Below are positions 17,904 to 28,868 of a stretch of DNA of 64,000 nucleotides, piece by piece. Under the pieces are notes generated by a model. It was not told the DNA's origin and made no database searches. It saw only the letters and a list, made by a program, of their open reading frames with translations. The translations under genes were made by a program, and so were the position numbers. Location of the stretch: assembly GCA_047501485.1 (NCBI GenBank), contig JAZDRN010000002.1, forward strand, positions 62,001-126,000, given 5' to 3'. The number at the start of each line of letters is the position of its first letter. Position 1 is the first letter of the stretch. The stretch is from Ancrocorticia sp047501485 (GTDB lineage: Bacteria > Actinomycetota > Actinomycetes > Actinomycetales > Actinomycetaceae).

Positions 17904-18034
17904 ATAAAAAGGCAAGAGCCGCATCGTTGAGGCGGCTCTTGCCTGGTGACATCGAACCCGAGAGCGCCAGTCGGCGCGAAGGCCGCTCGAAGCGGCAGAA
18001 GTTGGAGCCCGGGGCTTCCGTGATCCGATGTCGT
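17904..18034 (-). ncRNA. Candidate structured small RNA with own promoter and terminator
   Basis: On the minus strand a promoter-like pair (GAGACA, 17 bases, TATGCT with -10 at 18041-18046) precedes about 130 bases that fold as consecutive hairpins: GGAAGCCC/GGGCTCC, GCCGCT-TCG-AGCGGC, GCGCC-GACT-GGCGC. A perfect terminator stem follows (GGCAAGAGCCGC/GCGGCTCTTGCC, 17911-17943) with a T run at 17905-17910. No open frame fits it. I do not recognise the family; it is not tmRNA, 4.5S RNA or a tRNA by eye. The terminator could instead serve glnR, whose stop is 320 bases upstream. Confidence 0.55.
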
Positions 18035-18265
18035 ACAAACAGCATAACAGCACTTTGCGTGACTGTCTCGCCCCAATTTCGATTGAAATGGACTGTTCTT
18101 CTGAGGGAAGAACGGAGACTCCTCAACGGCCACTCACAAGAGCTCTCACACGCGGAAAACACGAGGAAAACGTGCGGAATAGGCTCCGCCGAAGTAGACC
18201 GGAAGGGAGGAATAGGCTCCGGCCCCGACGCCAGGAACGGCAGACGAGATGCCGCCGAGAGCGGA

Positions 18266-18940
18266 TCAGGAGATGTCGAAGCGATAGCCCACGTTACGAA
18301 CGGTGGTGATCAACGATTCGTGCGATGGTCCGAGCTTGGCCCTCAGCCGCCGAATATGAACGTCGACCGTGCGCGAACCTCCGAAGTAGTCATATCCCCA
18401 CACGTCCTGCAAGAGCGCATCGCGGGATATGACCTTGCCCGGGTGCGAGGCGAGATAGTGCAGCAGCTCGAACTCCTTGTATGTGAGGTTCAGCTGGTCC
18501 GCCCCCAGCTGAACGGTGTAGGCATTGGTGTCGATCACCAGATTGCCCACGCTCACCGTGGTCTCGAGCTCTTCGGTGGTGCTTTCCGCCTGGGCTCGAT
18601 CGCAGATGAGGCGAAGCCGGGCCTGGATCTCAGCCGGAGGAGCGCTGTAGAGGATGGTGTCGGATGCGCCCCAGGAGACGGCGACGACGGCGAAGCCGCC
18701 TTCCTCCAGCACCAGGAGGATGGGGGGAGCCTCCATCGCACCGGTGGCGGCGCGGCACAGTGAACGGGCGGAGACGAGGTCGCGTCGGCCATCGAGGATG
18801 ATGGCCGTGGCATCCAAGTTCATTGCGAGTGCGGAGGTTGTCAGTGGCGCGGTCTCGACATCCAGGGTGAGCAGAGCCAGCCCCGGAAGGACTAGAGCTG
18901 GGTTGTCCCCCTCCGAGGTGAATAGGACGGTACCGGCCAT
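18266..18940 (-). CDS. glnR: GlnR-type atypical response regulator (nitrogen control)
   Basis: OmpR-family orphan regulator, 224 residues. The receiver-like N-terminal domain keeps IILDGRRDLVSARSLCRA, typical of GlnR, but lacks a normal acidic phosphorylation pocket. The C-terminal winged helix (LTYKEFELLHYLASHPGKV, then VWGYDYFGGSRTVDVHIRRLRAKLG) is very close to the Streptomyces GlnR DNA-binding domain. GlnR controls ammonium transport, glutamine synthetase and other nitrogen genes in actinobacteria. Start supported by GAGGGG upstream. No histidine kinase gene is adjacent, as expected for an orphan regulator. Confidence 0.88.
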   Translation of the reverse strand: MAGTVLFTSEGDNPALVLPGLALLTLDVETAPLTTSALAMNLDATAIILDGRRDLVSARSLCRAATGAMEAPPILLVLEEGGFAVVAVSWGASDTILYSAPPAEIQARLRLICDRAQAESTTEELETTVSVGNLVIDTNAYTVQLGADQLNLTYKEFELLHYLASHPGKVISRDALLQDVWGYDYFGGSRTVDVHIRRLRAKLGPSHESLITTVRNVGYRFDIS

Positions 18941-19102
18941 GATTCCCCTCTTCCACAGCTATTTCTGTTCGCCATCATAGTTGCGCGCAACCCCTTATCG
19001 GCAGAGGGCACGGAGATATGAGACCAGATATGAGAGCAGCCCAACGCCTGTTGCATGCCGATAGCTCGCCCGGTGAGGGGGAGTCCATGAGAAGATTCGA
19101 AG

Positions 19103-19876
19103 GTGACTTCACAGCTCTCCCCCTCGTCGAATTCTCCGAAAAGACCACGCGTCGGGCGCAACAGGCTCTCCTATCTGGCAACCACATCGCTTGCGGCGAT
19201 TGCCGTGGGCATCGGCATGGCCACCGGCCAACGGCTCGTCGTCGGCCTCGCCGTCGCCATGATTTTCGCGGCGATCTGCTGGGGATGGCCCGGACTGACG
19301 GGCTTGCCCAACCGTGGCGTGAGCAGGGCGGCAATGGCCGTCATCGGATTCGCGGCGCTGCTGTGCGCAGCTTTCGGTTCCAGTGCTCACCTGGCCTATG
19401 TGGCGGCCTTCGGGGTACCCGTCGTCTACATCGGGGAGATGCTGCGAAGGGATGGCCGCACGCGCCTGCTCATCCAGGTGGCCGGTACCTATGCGGGTGG
19501 CCTGCTCGGCATCGGGTCAGCACTGTGGCTTCTCGTCACTGAAGAGCCGGGCGGTTTCGACCTCGGGCTCAGCTGGATGGCGGGAATGGTGCTCGCGGGG
19601 ATCGCGAGCGCCTTCGTGCGCGGCCCGTTCATCATGCTGGCGGTTCCGGTTGCCGCAGCTCTGGGCTCCGGCGCGGTGGCGTGGGCCGCGACGGACCTGC
19701 CCTGGTGGCCAGCCGTCGCGTTCGCCGTGATCCTCGGGGTGTTGGCGTGGGGATTGGAGCAGATGACTCCGGCGGTGCTGTCACAACTGGAGCGGAGCTC
19801 CAGGGTTTCCTTCGCTTTGATCCCGTTTTCCGCCATGGGCGTTGTGGGGTATGCCGTCGCCTTGCTCTTGTTCTAG
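19103..19876 (+). CDS. Hypothetical multi-pass membrane protein, 257 aa
   Basis: About seven to eight hydrophobic segments starting near residue 24 (LATTSLAAIAVGIGMATG), with no binding motif I can name. GTG start at 19103 with a weak upstream AGG; an alternative start is possible. It lies divergent to glnR and 9 bases before the FABP gene, so it may lead the FABP–ygfZ unit. Function unknown. Confidence 0.7.
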   Translation: MTSQLSPSSNSPKRPRVGRNRLSYLATTSLAAIAVGIGMATGQRLVVGLAVAMIFAAICWGWPGLTGLPNRGVSRAAMAVIGFAALLCAAFGSSAHLAYVAAFGVPVVYIGEMLRRDGRTRLLIQVAGTYAGGLLGIGSALWLLVTEEPGGFDLGLSWMAGMVLAGIASAFVRGPFIMLAVPVAAALGSGAVAWAATDLPWWPAVAFAVILGVLAWGLEQMTPAVLSQLERSSRVSFALIPFSAMGVVGYAVALLLF

Positions 19877-19885
19877 CCTTGGAGC

Positions 19886-20461
19886 ATGGTCTTCCACATT
19901 CCCGAGAACATCGCGCCCGAATGCTATCCCATGGCCTGGTTGATGGACTCCTGGTGCGGCGGGGGCATTCTCGAATACGAAGGTATCGAAGCTGCGGCCT
20001 ACCTCCACGAACTCACCGTAGACAACGCCAATGGCGGTCCTTACCTCCGGATTCGTTCCGATGTCTGGCTCGCCGAAGAGCCGGCGGGTGCGGTGGACAA
20101 GGAGATCTCCGGCGTCGAAACCTATAACCGTTTGACGAAGGGGACCCTCTGGAGTTCCCTGACCGGATACCTGCGTGCCACCCCGGGTGCGGAGAAGCAG
20201 AATGGCGCCACATTGCTGGAGGGAATCACAGCCTCTCCCGCCGGACACGCCATCACCTGGGCGGGTCTCATCAACGGACCGCAATTGCAGCTGGTCACGG
20301 ACGCGATCGCCGCAACCCCCACCTCTGCGGATTTGGAAGGCGCACGGCTCATGGGTGGCCTGGTGGATTCCGATTTCTTCATTGCATACGATATGGCGGC
20401 CTTCGGCGAGGAACTCCGCAGCTACATGGCTGGCCGCCTGTCACGAGTCGAGGTCGAGTGA
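19886..20461 (+). CDS. FABP/nitrobindin-like protein (DUF1794 family)
   Basis: 191-residue beta-barrel protein of the actinobacterial FABP/nitrobindin family. The N-terminal LMDSWCGGGILEYEGIEA matches the family's W-x-G-x-G signature (here WCGGG). Relatives bind heme at the barrel and have been linked to nitric oxide or peroxynitrite handling; the ligand here is not shown. It overlaps ygfZ by four bases (GTGA), a pairing often seen in actinobacteria. Confidence 0.8.
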   Translation: MVFHIPENIAPECYPMAWLMDSWCGGGILEYEGIEAAAYLHELTVDNANGGPYLRIRSDVWLAEEPAGAVDKEISGVETYNRLTKGTLWSSLTGYLRATPGAEKQNGATLLEGITASPAGHAITWAGLINGPQLQLVTDAIAATPTSADLEGARLMGGLVDSDFFIAYDMAAFGEELRSYMAGRLSRVEVE

Positions 20462-21726
20462 ACGTGAGGCAGGACAGTGTGGGAGATCGTGCGTCGGATA
20501 GCGGCGAGGAGACGAAGGTGAATGCCGAGGCGGCGCCCTCCGATGGCGTCCAGGGTGAAGCGGTTTCGGGAGCGGTCGTGGAATCTGCGGATTCCTATCG
20601 CAGCCCGTTGCTTGATCTGCCCGGAGCGGTGATCGGCGAGGGAATCGATGAGGCAGTGGCGGAGCACTACGGCGGGCCGTTCCCCGAGCAGCGAGCGTTG
20701 GAAGACGGCCGTGCGTTCACCGACCTCTCCCACACGGACGTCGTCGTCGTCACCGGGGCCGACCGTCTGAAACTCATCAACCTGCTGTCGACGCAGCTCG
20801 TCGACACCCTGCCTCCTGGAAGCTCGACCGAGCTCATGACATTGAGTCCCACCGGGCATATAGAGAGTGCCGTCGGTCTTTTCGACGACGGCGAAGCGGC
20901 CTGGGTCCTTGCCGACGTCGGCCTCGGGCAGCCTTTCGTCGATTTCCTGCTGTCGATGCGCTTCATGATGCGCGTGGAGGCCGAGGTCCGCGCGGACCTC
21001 GCCGTTCTGGGCGGCTACAGCCGTGCGGGAGAGGATCTGAGGGCCGTCGCTCTGCACGGTGCCGGCGATCTGCCGGTGCTGTGGGAGGATCCCTGGCCCG
21101 ATACCGCGCAGGCGAGCGCCACCTACGGCCCGGTGGATGCGGAGCATCCTGCCTACCGGAGCAGGCGATATCTCGCGGTGGTGGCAGGCGAGGAACTCTC
21201 CCGCGCCGCGGCCGAGCTGGCTGAGCGCGGCCTCCAGCCGGCGGGAATGGCAGCCTGGGAGGCCACGCGCGTCGGCCAGTGGCGGCCCCGGCCCGCCACG
21301 GAGGTCGTGGAGCGGGCACTGCCCCATGAACTGGATTGGCTCCGCACCGCGGTGCACCTGCACAAGGGCTGTTACCGAGGCCAAGAGACCGTGGCGAAGC
21401 TGGTGAATCTCGGGCGGCCTCCGCGGCGCCTCACGCTGCTCTATCTAGAGGGGCCGGCAGATGAGCTTCCAGCTCGCGGCGATGTGGTCAAGCTGGGGGA
21501 GCGTGCGGTGGGGGTCGTGACCTCCGCGGTCCGTCACTTCGAGGACGGCCCCCTCGCATTGGCCTTGCTGCGTCGCAATGCGGCAACCGACGCCGTGGTG
21601 AGCATCGGCAATTTCCAGGCGAGCCAGCAGGAGATCGTCACACCCGAGGGCAAATCGAGTGCGTCGCCCGCCGATCGTCCCGGCCATGAGCTACGGGGTC
21701 ATCACCCCGGCCCCTCCGGACGTTAG
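20458..21726 (+). CDS. ygfZ: YgfZ/GcvT-like folate-binding protein
   Basis: Tetrahydrofolate-binding protein of the YgfZ (IbaG57) family that helps maintain iron–sulfur enzymes such as MiaB. The family's diagnostic K-G-C-Y-x-G-Q-E motif is present (HKGCYRGQETVAKL near residue 305). 422 residues. A disordered acidic N-terminal extension of about 40 residues precedes the domain. GTG start overlapping the FABP stop; a GTG two codons later is an alternative. Confidence 0.88.
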   Translation: MNVRQDSVGDRASDSGEETKVNAEAAPSDGVQGEAVSGAVVESADSYRSPLLDLPGAVIGEGIDEAVAEHYGGPFPEQRALEDGRAFTDLSHTDVVVVTGADRLKLINLLSTQLVDTLPPGSSTELMTLSPTGHIESAVGLFDDGEAAWVLADVGLGQPFVDFLLSMRFMMRVEAEVRADLAVLGGYSRAGEDLRAVALHGAGDLPVLWEDPWPDTAQASATYGPVDAEHPAYRSRRYLAVVAGEELSRAAAELAERGLQPAGMAAWEATRVGQWRPRPATEVVERALPHELDWLRTAVHLHKGCYRGQETVAKLVNLGRPPRRLTLLYLEGPADELPARGDVVKLGERAVGVVTSAVRHFEDGPLALALLRRNAATDAVVSIGNFQASQQEIVTPEGKSSASPADRPGHELRGHHPGPSGR

Positions 21727-21817
21727 GGCGGCGCTCGCACGTGCTCGCCATGCAGATTCGGTACCATTGATTACTCAGCTGCCCATGTCGCCCATACGGT
21801 AGGAACGGGAAAGGCTC

Positions 21818-22150
21818 ATGACCACGTACAACTTCATTGCAGGAGTCACCCTCGTCATTGAGCTGGCTATCATCGCCGTCGTGGCGTGGGCATTGATCGT
21901 GGCGGCAACGCGCCCTTCGCGAGATTTCGCGCTGGCACAGCAGAAGAAGGGATTCTGGGTGGGAATCCTGACGGCCGCCCTCCTGGTCTCCGGTAACGGG
22001 TTGTTCTATTTCATCCCTCTGCCCTTCAATTGGCTCTTGTCCATGGCATCCATATTCGCAGCCATCTACTTTCTCGGGCCGGAATGCCAGAGGATGGGGC
22101 CGCGCCGTCGCCGCGGCGGAGGTCGAGATACCGCTCGCGGCGGTTGGTGA
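21818..22150 (+). CDS. DUF2516-family membrane protein
   Basis: Small 110-residue protein with three hydrophobic segments (from TLVIELAIIAVVAWALIVAA onward) and an Arg-rich C-terminal tail, the layout of the actinobacterial DUF2516 family. The function is unknown. An AACGGGAAAGG purine stretch precedes the ATG. Its last bases overlap the first copy of the 20-bp repeat at 22149. Confidence 0.8.
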   Translation: MTTYNFIAGVTLVIELAIIAVVAWALIVAATRPSRDFALAQQKKGFWVGILTAALLVSGNGLFYFIPLPFNWLLSMASIFAAIYFLGPECQRMGPRRRRGGGRDTARGGW

Positions 22151-22188
22151 ACCGCCGCATTGACGCAGGAACCGCCGCATTGACGCAG
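22149..22188 (+). repeat. Perfect 20-bp tandem duplication
   Basis: GAACCGCCGCATTGACGCAG occurs twice without spacing, starting on the last two bases of the DUF2516 stop codon. Confidence 0.95.
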
Positions 22189-22234
22189 CGGGCTAAGCGA
22201 ACTGACTGGCACGGGCCAGCTGAAAGGAGCACAG

Positions 22235-22687
22235 ATGCGTGCGGTGGTGCAGCGAGTCAAGCGTGCCCAGGTCAGTGTAGAGGGCGGCGTGACTGGCTCC
22301 ATTGGGGTGGGACTGTGCGTCCTGCTCGGGGTGACGCACGACGACGGACCCGCGCAGGTCGCCAAGATCGCCCGTAAGATCGCCCAGCAGCGGATTTTGC
22401 GCAACCCGGAGGGTGAGGACGAACCAGGCCTGCGGGTCAGCGCCGAGGAATCCCAGGCTCCCGTCCTCCTCGTCTCCCAATTCACGCTCTACGCGGACGT
22501 GCGCAAGGGGCGCCGCCCAGGGTGGTCGCATGCGGCACCCGGACCCGTCGCCGAGCCGCTCGTCGCCGCTGTCGCAGCCGAACTTCGCACCACCTACGGC
22601 TTGCGTGTGGAAGAAGGTCAGTTCGGCGCCATGATGGAGGTGGAGATCGTCAATGACGGCCCATTCACCATCTTGCTGGAGGCCTAG
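22235..22687 (+). CDS. dtd: D-aminoacyl-tRNA deacylase
   Basis: Hydrolyses D-amino acids wrongly attached to tRNA. At 150 residues it is the normal DTD length. It carries the SQFTLYADVRKGRRPGW motif (near residue 80) and the C-terminal NDGPFTILLE, corresponding to the Gly-cisPro motif. The ATG has GAAAGGAG upstream. The last four codons also form one arm of the inverted repeat that frames the neighbouring toxin–antitoxin pair. Confidence 0.95.
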   Translation: MRAVVQRVKRAQVSVEGGVTGSIGVGLCVLLGVTHDDGPAQVAKIARKIAQQRILRNPEGEDEPGLRVSAEESQAPVLLVSQFTLYADVRKGRRPGWSHAAPGPVAEPLVAAVAAELRTTYGLRVEEGQFGAMMEVEIVNDGPFTILLEA

Positions 22688-22706
22688 GCAGTCACCTCAT
22701 ACCGCC
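22676..22706 (+). repeat. Left flank repeat of the toxin–antitoxin pair
   Basis: CTGGAGGCCTAG (end of dtd) followed by GCAGTCACCTCATACCGCC. The second part recurs in the same direction at 23413-23431; the first recurs inverted (CTAGGCCTCCAG) at 23431-23442. Confidence 0.9.
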
Positions 22707-22773
22707 GAGGGTGATCTCAATGCTCACTCTCACTCCAGTTGCCTGACTGTATCCGTTCGGATACGCTTGGGTT

Positions 22774-23079
22774 ATGGAGATTTTCGGGACTCGTCAGTTC
22801 GACAAGTGGCTGAAAGGCTTACGGGATCGGCAGGCGAGAGCTCGAATCAATGCGCGTTTGCGGACGATCGCCACCGCAGGCGCGTTGACAGGGGACGTCA
22901 AGGCCGTGGGTGACGGGGTCCTGGAGCTGAGATTCCATCTCGGTCCCGGCTATCGCATCTACGTGATGCAGGAGGGTGACAGGCTCCCGCTCTTGCTGAT
23001 CGGTTGCGATAAAAGGACTCAATCGCGTGATATCGCTCAGGCGAAGAGCTTGGCAGAGGAATGGAAGAATGAGCATTGA
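22774..23079 (+). CDS. higB: RelE/HigB-superfamily toxin
   Basis: 101-residue basic protein of the COG3657 / phage-derived Gp49-like addiction-module killer family. It starts MEIFGTRQFDKWLKGLRD and has the core LELRFHLGPGYRIYVM, typical of RelE-fold ribosome-dependent mRNA interferases. It overlaps the antitoxin gene by eleven bases. Toxin-first order is characteristic of HigBA-type modules. Toxicity is inferred from the family. Confidence 0.85.
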   Translation: MEIFGTRQFDKWLKGLRDRQARARINARLRTIATAGALTGDVKAVGDGVLELRFHLGPGYRIYVMQEGDRLPLLLIGCDKRTQSRDIAQAKSLAEEWKNEH

Positions 23080-23365
23080 GATCACCCGCTGGGATCCCAG
23101 CGAATACTTGGATAACGACGAGGACGTCATCGCCTACCTGCAGGCCGTCCTAGAGGAGACCGACGACATGGCCGTGTTCCAAGCCGCTCTCGGCGATGTT
23201 GCCCGTGCCCGCGGCATGAGCGAGATCGCTCGCGCATCCGGTCTTGGCCGAGAAAGCCTGTACAAGGCACTGCGCAGCTCCGCGCATCCCTCACTGGAGA
23301 CCATCTCCAAGGTCGTCCACGCCCTAGGGGGGCGCCTGACCATCACCGCGGCCGACACCAACTGA
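23069..23365 (+). CDS. higA: HigA-like antitoxin, helix-turn-helix
   Basis: 98-residue COG3636-type addiction-module antidote. It has an N-terminal acidic toxin-binding part (RWDPSEYLDNDEDVIAYL) and a C-terminal helix-turn-helix (SEIARASGLGRESLYKALR). The family neutralises the toxin and represses its own operon. The start ATG lies inside the toxin gene, so translation is coupled; longer versions starting at 23027 would run through the toxin frame. Confidence 0.87.
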   Translation: MSIEITRWDPSEYLDNDEDVIAYLQAVLEETDDMAVFQAALGDVARARGMSEIARASGLGRESLYKALRSSAHPSLETISKVVHALGGRLTITAADTN

Positions 23366-23412
23366 GCGAACCTGACGCAGGAAGGACTGGTCATGGTGGC
23401 CTCTGAGCATCA

Positions 23413-23442
23413 GCAGTCACCTCATACCGCCTAGGCCTCCAG
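23413..23442 (+). repeat. Right flank repeat of the toxin–antitoxin pair
   Basis: GCAGTCACCTCATACCGCC (direct copy of 22688-22706) runs into CTAGGCCTCCAG, the inverted copy of the dtd end at 22676-22687. Confidence 0.9.
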
Positions 23443-23617
23443 CCGGTCCTGGCCGGGTCCGGCATCGCCTCGTTGCACCCTGGAAGTGCGGCGAGGAAGC
23501 CCGCCGTTGCTGCCAGCGCGAGGAAATCGCCTGACACCGCCATTTCCGTGGGGCCTGCTCACGCCGCTGGCGAACAGTTGGCATATTATTCGCGGCTCAT
23601 CGTTAAGGTTGAGTGAA

Positions 23618-23633
23618 CTCGCTAGAAGGCGAG
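23618..23633. promoter_or_regulatory. Inverted repeat in the clpC leader (possible ClgR-type site)
   Basis: CTCGC-TAGAAG-GCGAG lies 22 bases before clpC. ClgR operators in actinobacteria are CGC/GCG palindromes with a 5-base spacer; this one has 6, so the assignment is weak. Confidence 0.35.
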
Positions 23634-23655
23634 ATATGCCATCCAAGGAGAGCCA

Positions 23656-26241
<2,586 letters not shown>

Positions 26242-26245
26242 GAAG

Positions 26246-26277
26246 GCCGGCCCGCAACCTGAGGAGGGCGGGCCGGT
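26246..26277 (+). terminator. Terminator after clpC
   Basis: Arms GCCGGCCCGC and GCGGGCCGGT flank a 12-base loop just after the stop codon. No U tract. Confidence 0.6.
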
Positions 26278-26344
26278 AGCCACGGCCGCGGGCCCGGCTA
26301 TAGCCGGAATGCCTGAGGGTCGCTGACAAGTTGATACGGTACGA

Positions 26345-26381
26345 AGGGTGCGCCTTCGATCGCGAGATCGGGGCGCACCCT
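26345..26381. terminator. Second hairpin between clpC and the serine hydrolase
   Basis: Arms AGGGTGCGCC and GGCGCACCCT, with GATC/GATC pairing inside, followed by CCGTGTGTTTGG on the plus strand. A plausible backup terminator. Confidence 0.55.
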
Positions 26382-26530
26382 CCGTGTGTTTGGTGTCACA
26401 TTGGTCTGCGAAATGATAAAGTCCCAGGTAGGACTCGCAAAACGGAGATGTTTGCCTCGGCCTGGCATGGCAGTGGCGTCCTGCGAGTCCCGGTACGACG
26501 ATGTACCGCTGACGAAGGAGGGGCTGCCCC

Positions 26531-27781
26531 ATGGTCGAAATCGTTGAGCCGGAAAGCGTGGGCGTTTCGAGCGAGTACTTGACACACATAGATGAATTGA
26601 TTGCGGATCACATGGCGGAGGACGCCTACCAGGGCATGGTCGTGTTGGTGGCCCGTCACGGAAAGATCTGTTATTTCAAAGCTTTTGGTAATGCCGACGA
26701 CGGCGTGCCGATGGAACGGGACAGCATCTTCCGGTTGGCCTCGATGTCCAAGGTTCCCAGCGCGGCGGCGGTGATGCAGCTGTGGGACCGTGGGCGCATA
26801 TCTCTGGCCGATCCCATTTCGAAGTATCTACCCGAATTCGCGGATATGTCGGTCGCGGAGGTCGATGCGAACGGCCGCGATCTTCTCGTGCCCGCCAAGA
26901 GCGAGATCACCATCCATCATCTGCTCTCGATGACGGCCGGGATGACGAATACCTGGTGGTACGACGAGGAGACTGGGAACCGGGCGTACCAGATCGTCCC
27001 TCGCGCCTATGCCGAAGCCGGCGTGGTGGACGATCTGCAGGCGCCGCCACTGACTCTGGAAGAGAACGTCAAGCTGCTCGCGGCGCAGCCGCTGATCGCG
27101 CATCCGGGCGAGGCCTTCGACTACTCGAACAACTCGGTGGATACGCTCTGCCGCCTGGTGGAGGTCGTCTCCGGCCTGGATTTCGACACCTACCTGCGGC
27201 GCAATATCTTCGATCCACTCGGCATGAAGGAGATCTGGTTCTTTCCTCCGGAGGAGGTCTTGGACCGGGTGGCCGCCGTTTACTGGGGAGGTACCAAGGA
27301 CAAGCAGCTGGAGCCCTTCCCCCTGGGGTTGGGCAAGCTGGGGCCGCAATACACGTTCAGCCCTCACAAGACGTATTTCTCGGGGGCGGGCGGATTGCAC
27401 GCAACCACCCACGAGTACTACAAGTTCGCGCAGATGCTCCTGAACAAGGGCGAGCTCAACGGCGTCCGGATCCTCAGTGAAGCGGCTGTCGAGCAGATGA
27501 CGCACAATCAGATCGGTGAGCTCTCCAACTGGCAGCTCACCAAGAACAAGTGGGGCTACCAGCTCGACATCCAAGAGGGTGTGAACGCTCCTGTCGGATC
27601 GCAGGCATACTTGGGTGGCGCTGGAGCATACAGCTGGCAGGGGTTCTTCAGCACGAAGTTCGTGAACAATCCTGCGAAGGACACTGTCATCATGACCATG
27701 ACGACGCCGGGTTTCGATGGGGCGCTTCCACATAACCTGTTGCTCGTCGCCGTCGCCAATTCCGCCGTTGTCGGTCCGTGA
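26531..27781 (+). CDS. Serine hydrolase, class C beta-lactamase-like
   Basis: 416-residue cytoplasmic enzyme of the beta-lactamase/esterase superfamily. The catalytic S-x-x-K is in RLASMSKVPSA (near residue 71-74), and the second motif Y-S-N in FDYSNNSVDTL (near 200). There is no signal peptide, so it is more likely an esterase/EstB or D-aminopeptidase type than a secreted beta-lactamase. AAGGAGG ribosome binding site 10 bases before ATG. Monocistronic; the substrate is unknown. Confidence 0.85.
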   Translation: MVEIVEPESVGVSSEYLTHIDELIADHMAEDAYQGMVVLVARHGKICYFKAFGNADDGVPMERDSIFRLASMSKVPSAAAVMQLWDRGRISLADPISKYLPEFADMSVAEVDANGRDLLVPAKSEITIHHLLSMTAGMTNTWWYDEETGNRAYQIVPRAYAEAGVVDDLQAPPLTLEENVKLLAAQPLIAHPGEAFDYSNNSVDTLCRLVEVVSGLDFDTYLRRNIFDPLGMKEIWFFPPEEVLDRVAAVYWGGTKDKQLEPFPLGLGKLGPQYTFSPHKTYFSGAGGLHATTHEYYKFAQMLLNKGELNGVRILSEAAVEQMTHNQIGELSNWQLTKNKWGYQLDIQEGVNAPVGSQAYLGGAGAYSWQGFFSTKFVNNPAKDTVIMTMTTPGFDGALPHNLLLVAVANSAVVGP

Positions 27782-28345
27782 ACCGGAAGGGTTGGGAGGT
27801 CTGCGTTTTCCGGGAAGTCCCCATAATAAGGAACTGGTAAGAGAATTGCCGGATCATATGCAATATTTCTTCCATAACGTGCATGTTGGACGTGTGAAAG
27901 TTTTTAACACGGTTCGTATCAGGTTATGTCGATTTCTGCGGCGGTCCGGAGGGCTCCCCCCGTGTTCCGGCTATCTGCTTCCGGCTCTCCGCAGCTTTCT
28001 TTCACGCGAGCGGGCGGAGCTCATGCGAGTTCAGAGTCTCGTGAGCGGGAGGAGTCTCGGTCTCGAGGAGGCTGCAATTCCGCTGTTTTTCTGTATCCGA
28101 TCTATAAAAGCCCAGGACTTCAGGGGTGTATCGAGAATTCGGAGTTGAATGGAGGTGAGTGCTTGGCGTTCCGCTGATGCAACATGTCTCACTCCTCGGT
28201 GGAAAACTGGGAGTATGTTCAAACTAACATTATGGGAGCGAAAACTAACACGGGCGGTGTTAGTCTCAGCGAGACGATGAAGATGGCACATTGCTGTGTG
28301 GGTCTTTGTTCGCCGAAAAGAAATCTCAAGAGAGAAGGGCTCATC
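27782..28345. other. Leader region of the polyol gene cluster
   Basis: 564 bases without a convincing gene. It is less GC-rich than its surroundings and contains the operator-like palindrome at 28244-28264 plus a half-site AAACTAACAT at 28221. The promoter of the cluster starting at 28346 should lie here. Confidence 0.5.
28244..28264. promoter_or_regulatory. Operator-like palindrome before the polyol cluster
   Basis: ACTAACAC-GGGCG-GTGTTAGT: perfect 8-base arms, 82 bases before the first start codon, with a further ACTAACA half-site 22 bases upstream. A likely binding site for the DeoR-type regulator encoded at 39232 (inference). Confidence 0.55.
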
Positions 28346-28834
28346 ATGGGATTGCGCATCGTGGTTGGGGCGGATATCGCTGGCTACGACTACAAGGAGA
28401 TCCTGAAGAAGGACCTCGAACTAGACGAGCGGGTAAGCGAGGTTATCGACGCAGGAGTCAACGCCGGCGAAGATGTTGATTACCCCAACGTTGCGATCGC
28501 GGCTGCCAAGCTGGTTGCCGAGGGCAAGGCAGATCGTGCCTTGCTCGTCTGCGGTACCGGCATGGGTGTGGCGATGTCTGCGAACAAGGTTCCGGGAATC
28601 CGAGCATCGGTGGCACACGATTCGTTCTCCGTTGAGCGACTCGTGCTGTCCAACAATGCACAGGTTCTCACCTTCGGCCAGCGCGTCATCGGAATCGAGC
28701 TAGCCCGTCGACTAGCCAAGGAATGGCTGGGATACACCTTCGATCCCAACTCCCATTCGGCCCCCAAAGTGGCGGCAATCGAGGCGTTCGAGAAAGAACT
28801 CGGCCTCGAAAAAGGCGAATCCGCCTGCTGCTGA
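28346..28834 (+). CDS. RpiB-family isomerase, DerI/EryI-like (first copy)
   Basis: 162-residue sugar-phosphate isomerase of the RpiB/LacAB family. It keeps the catalytic-cysteine motif LLVCGTGMGVAMSANK. Instead of the ribose-5-P isomerase Q-H-N-D signature it has AHDSFSVERLVLSNNAQ, the version seen in EryI/DerI enzymes that convert D-erythrulose-4-P to D-erythrose-4-P. So it is more likely a tetrulose-phosphate than a pentose-phosphate isomerase; the exact substrate is inferred. First gene of the plus-strand cluster running to 39122; GAGAAGGG before the ATG. Confidence 0.82.
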   Translation: MGLRIVVGADIAGYDYKEILKKDLELDERVSEVIDAGVNAGEDVDYPNVAIAAAKLVAEGKADRALLVCGTGMGVAMSANKVPGIRASVAHDSFSVERLVLSNNAQVLTFGQRVIGIELARRLAKEWLGYTFDPNSHSAPKVAAIEAFEKELGLEKGESACC

Positions 28835-28868
28835 CTAAATCAACACCTTTAAGTAGAGGAAAATTAAC

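Noticed and set aside
17904..18034. tmRNA, 4.5S RNA or tRNA
   Set aside because: No tRNA-like ends, no tag reading frame and no SRP loop sequence; left as an unassigned small-RNA candidate.
17798..18763. Plus-strand frame across the glnR region
   Set aside because: Runs opposite glnR and through the small-RNA candidate; amino-acid composition is not protein-like.
22149..22188. CRISPR-like repeat
   Set aside because: Only two copies with no spacer; no cas genes. No CRISPR array is seen anywhere in the window.
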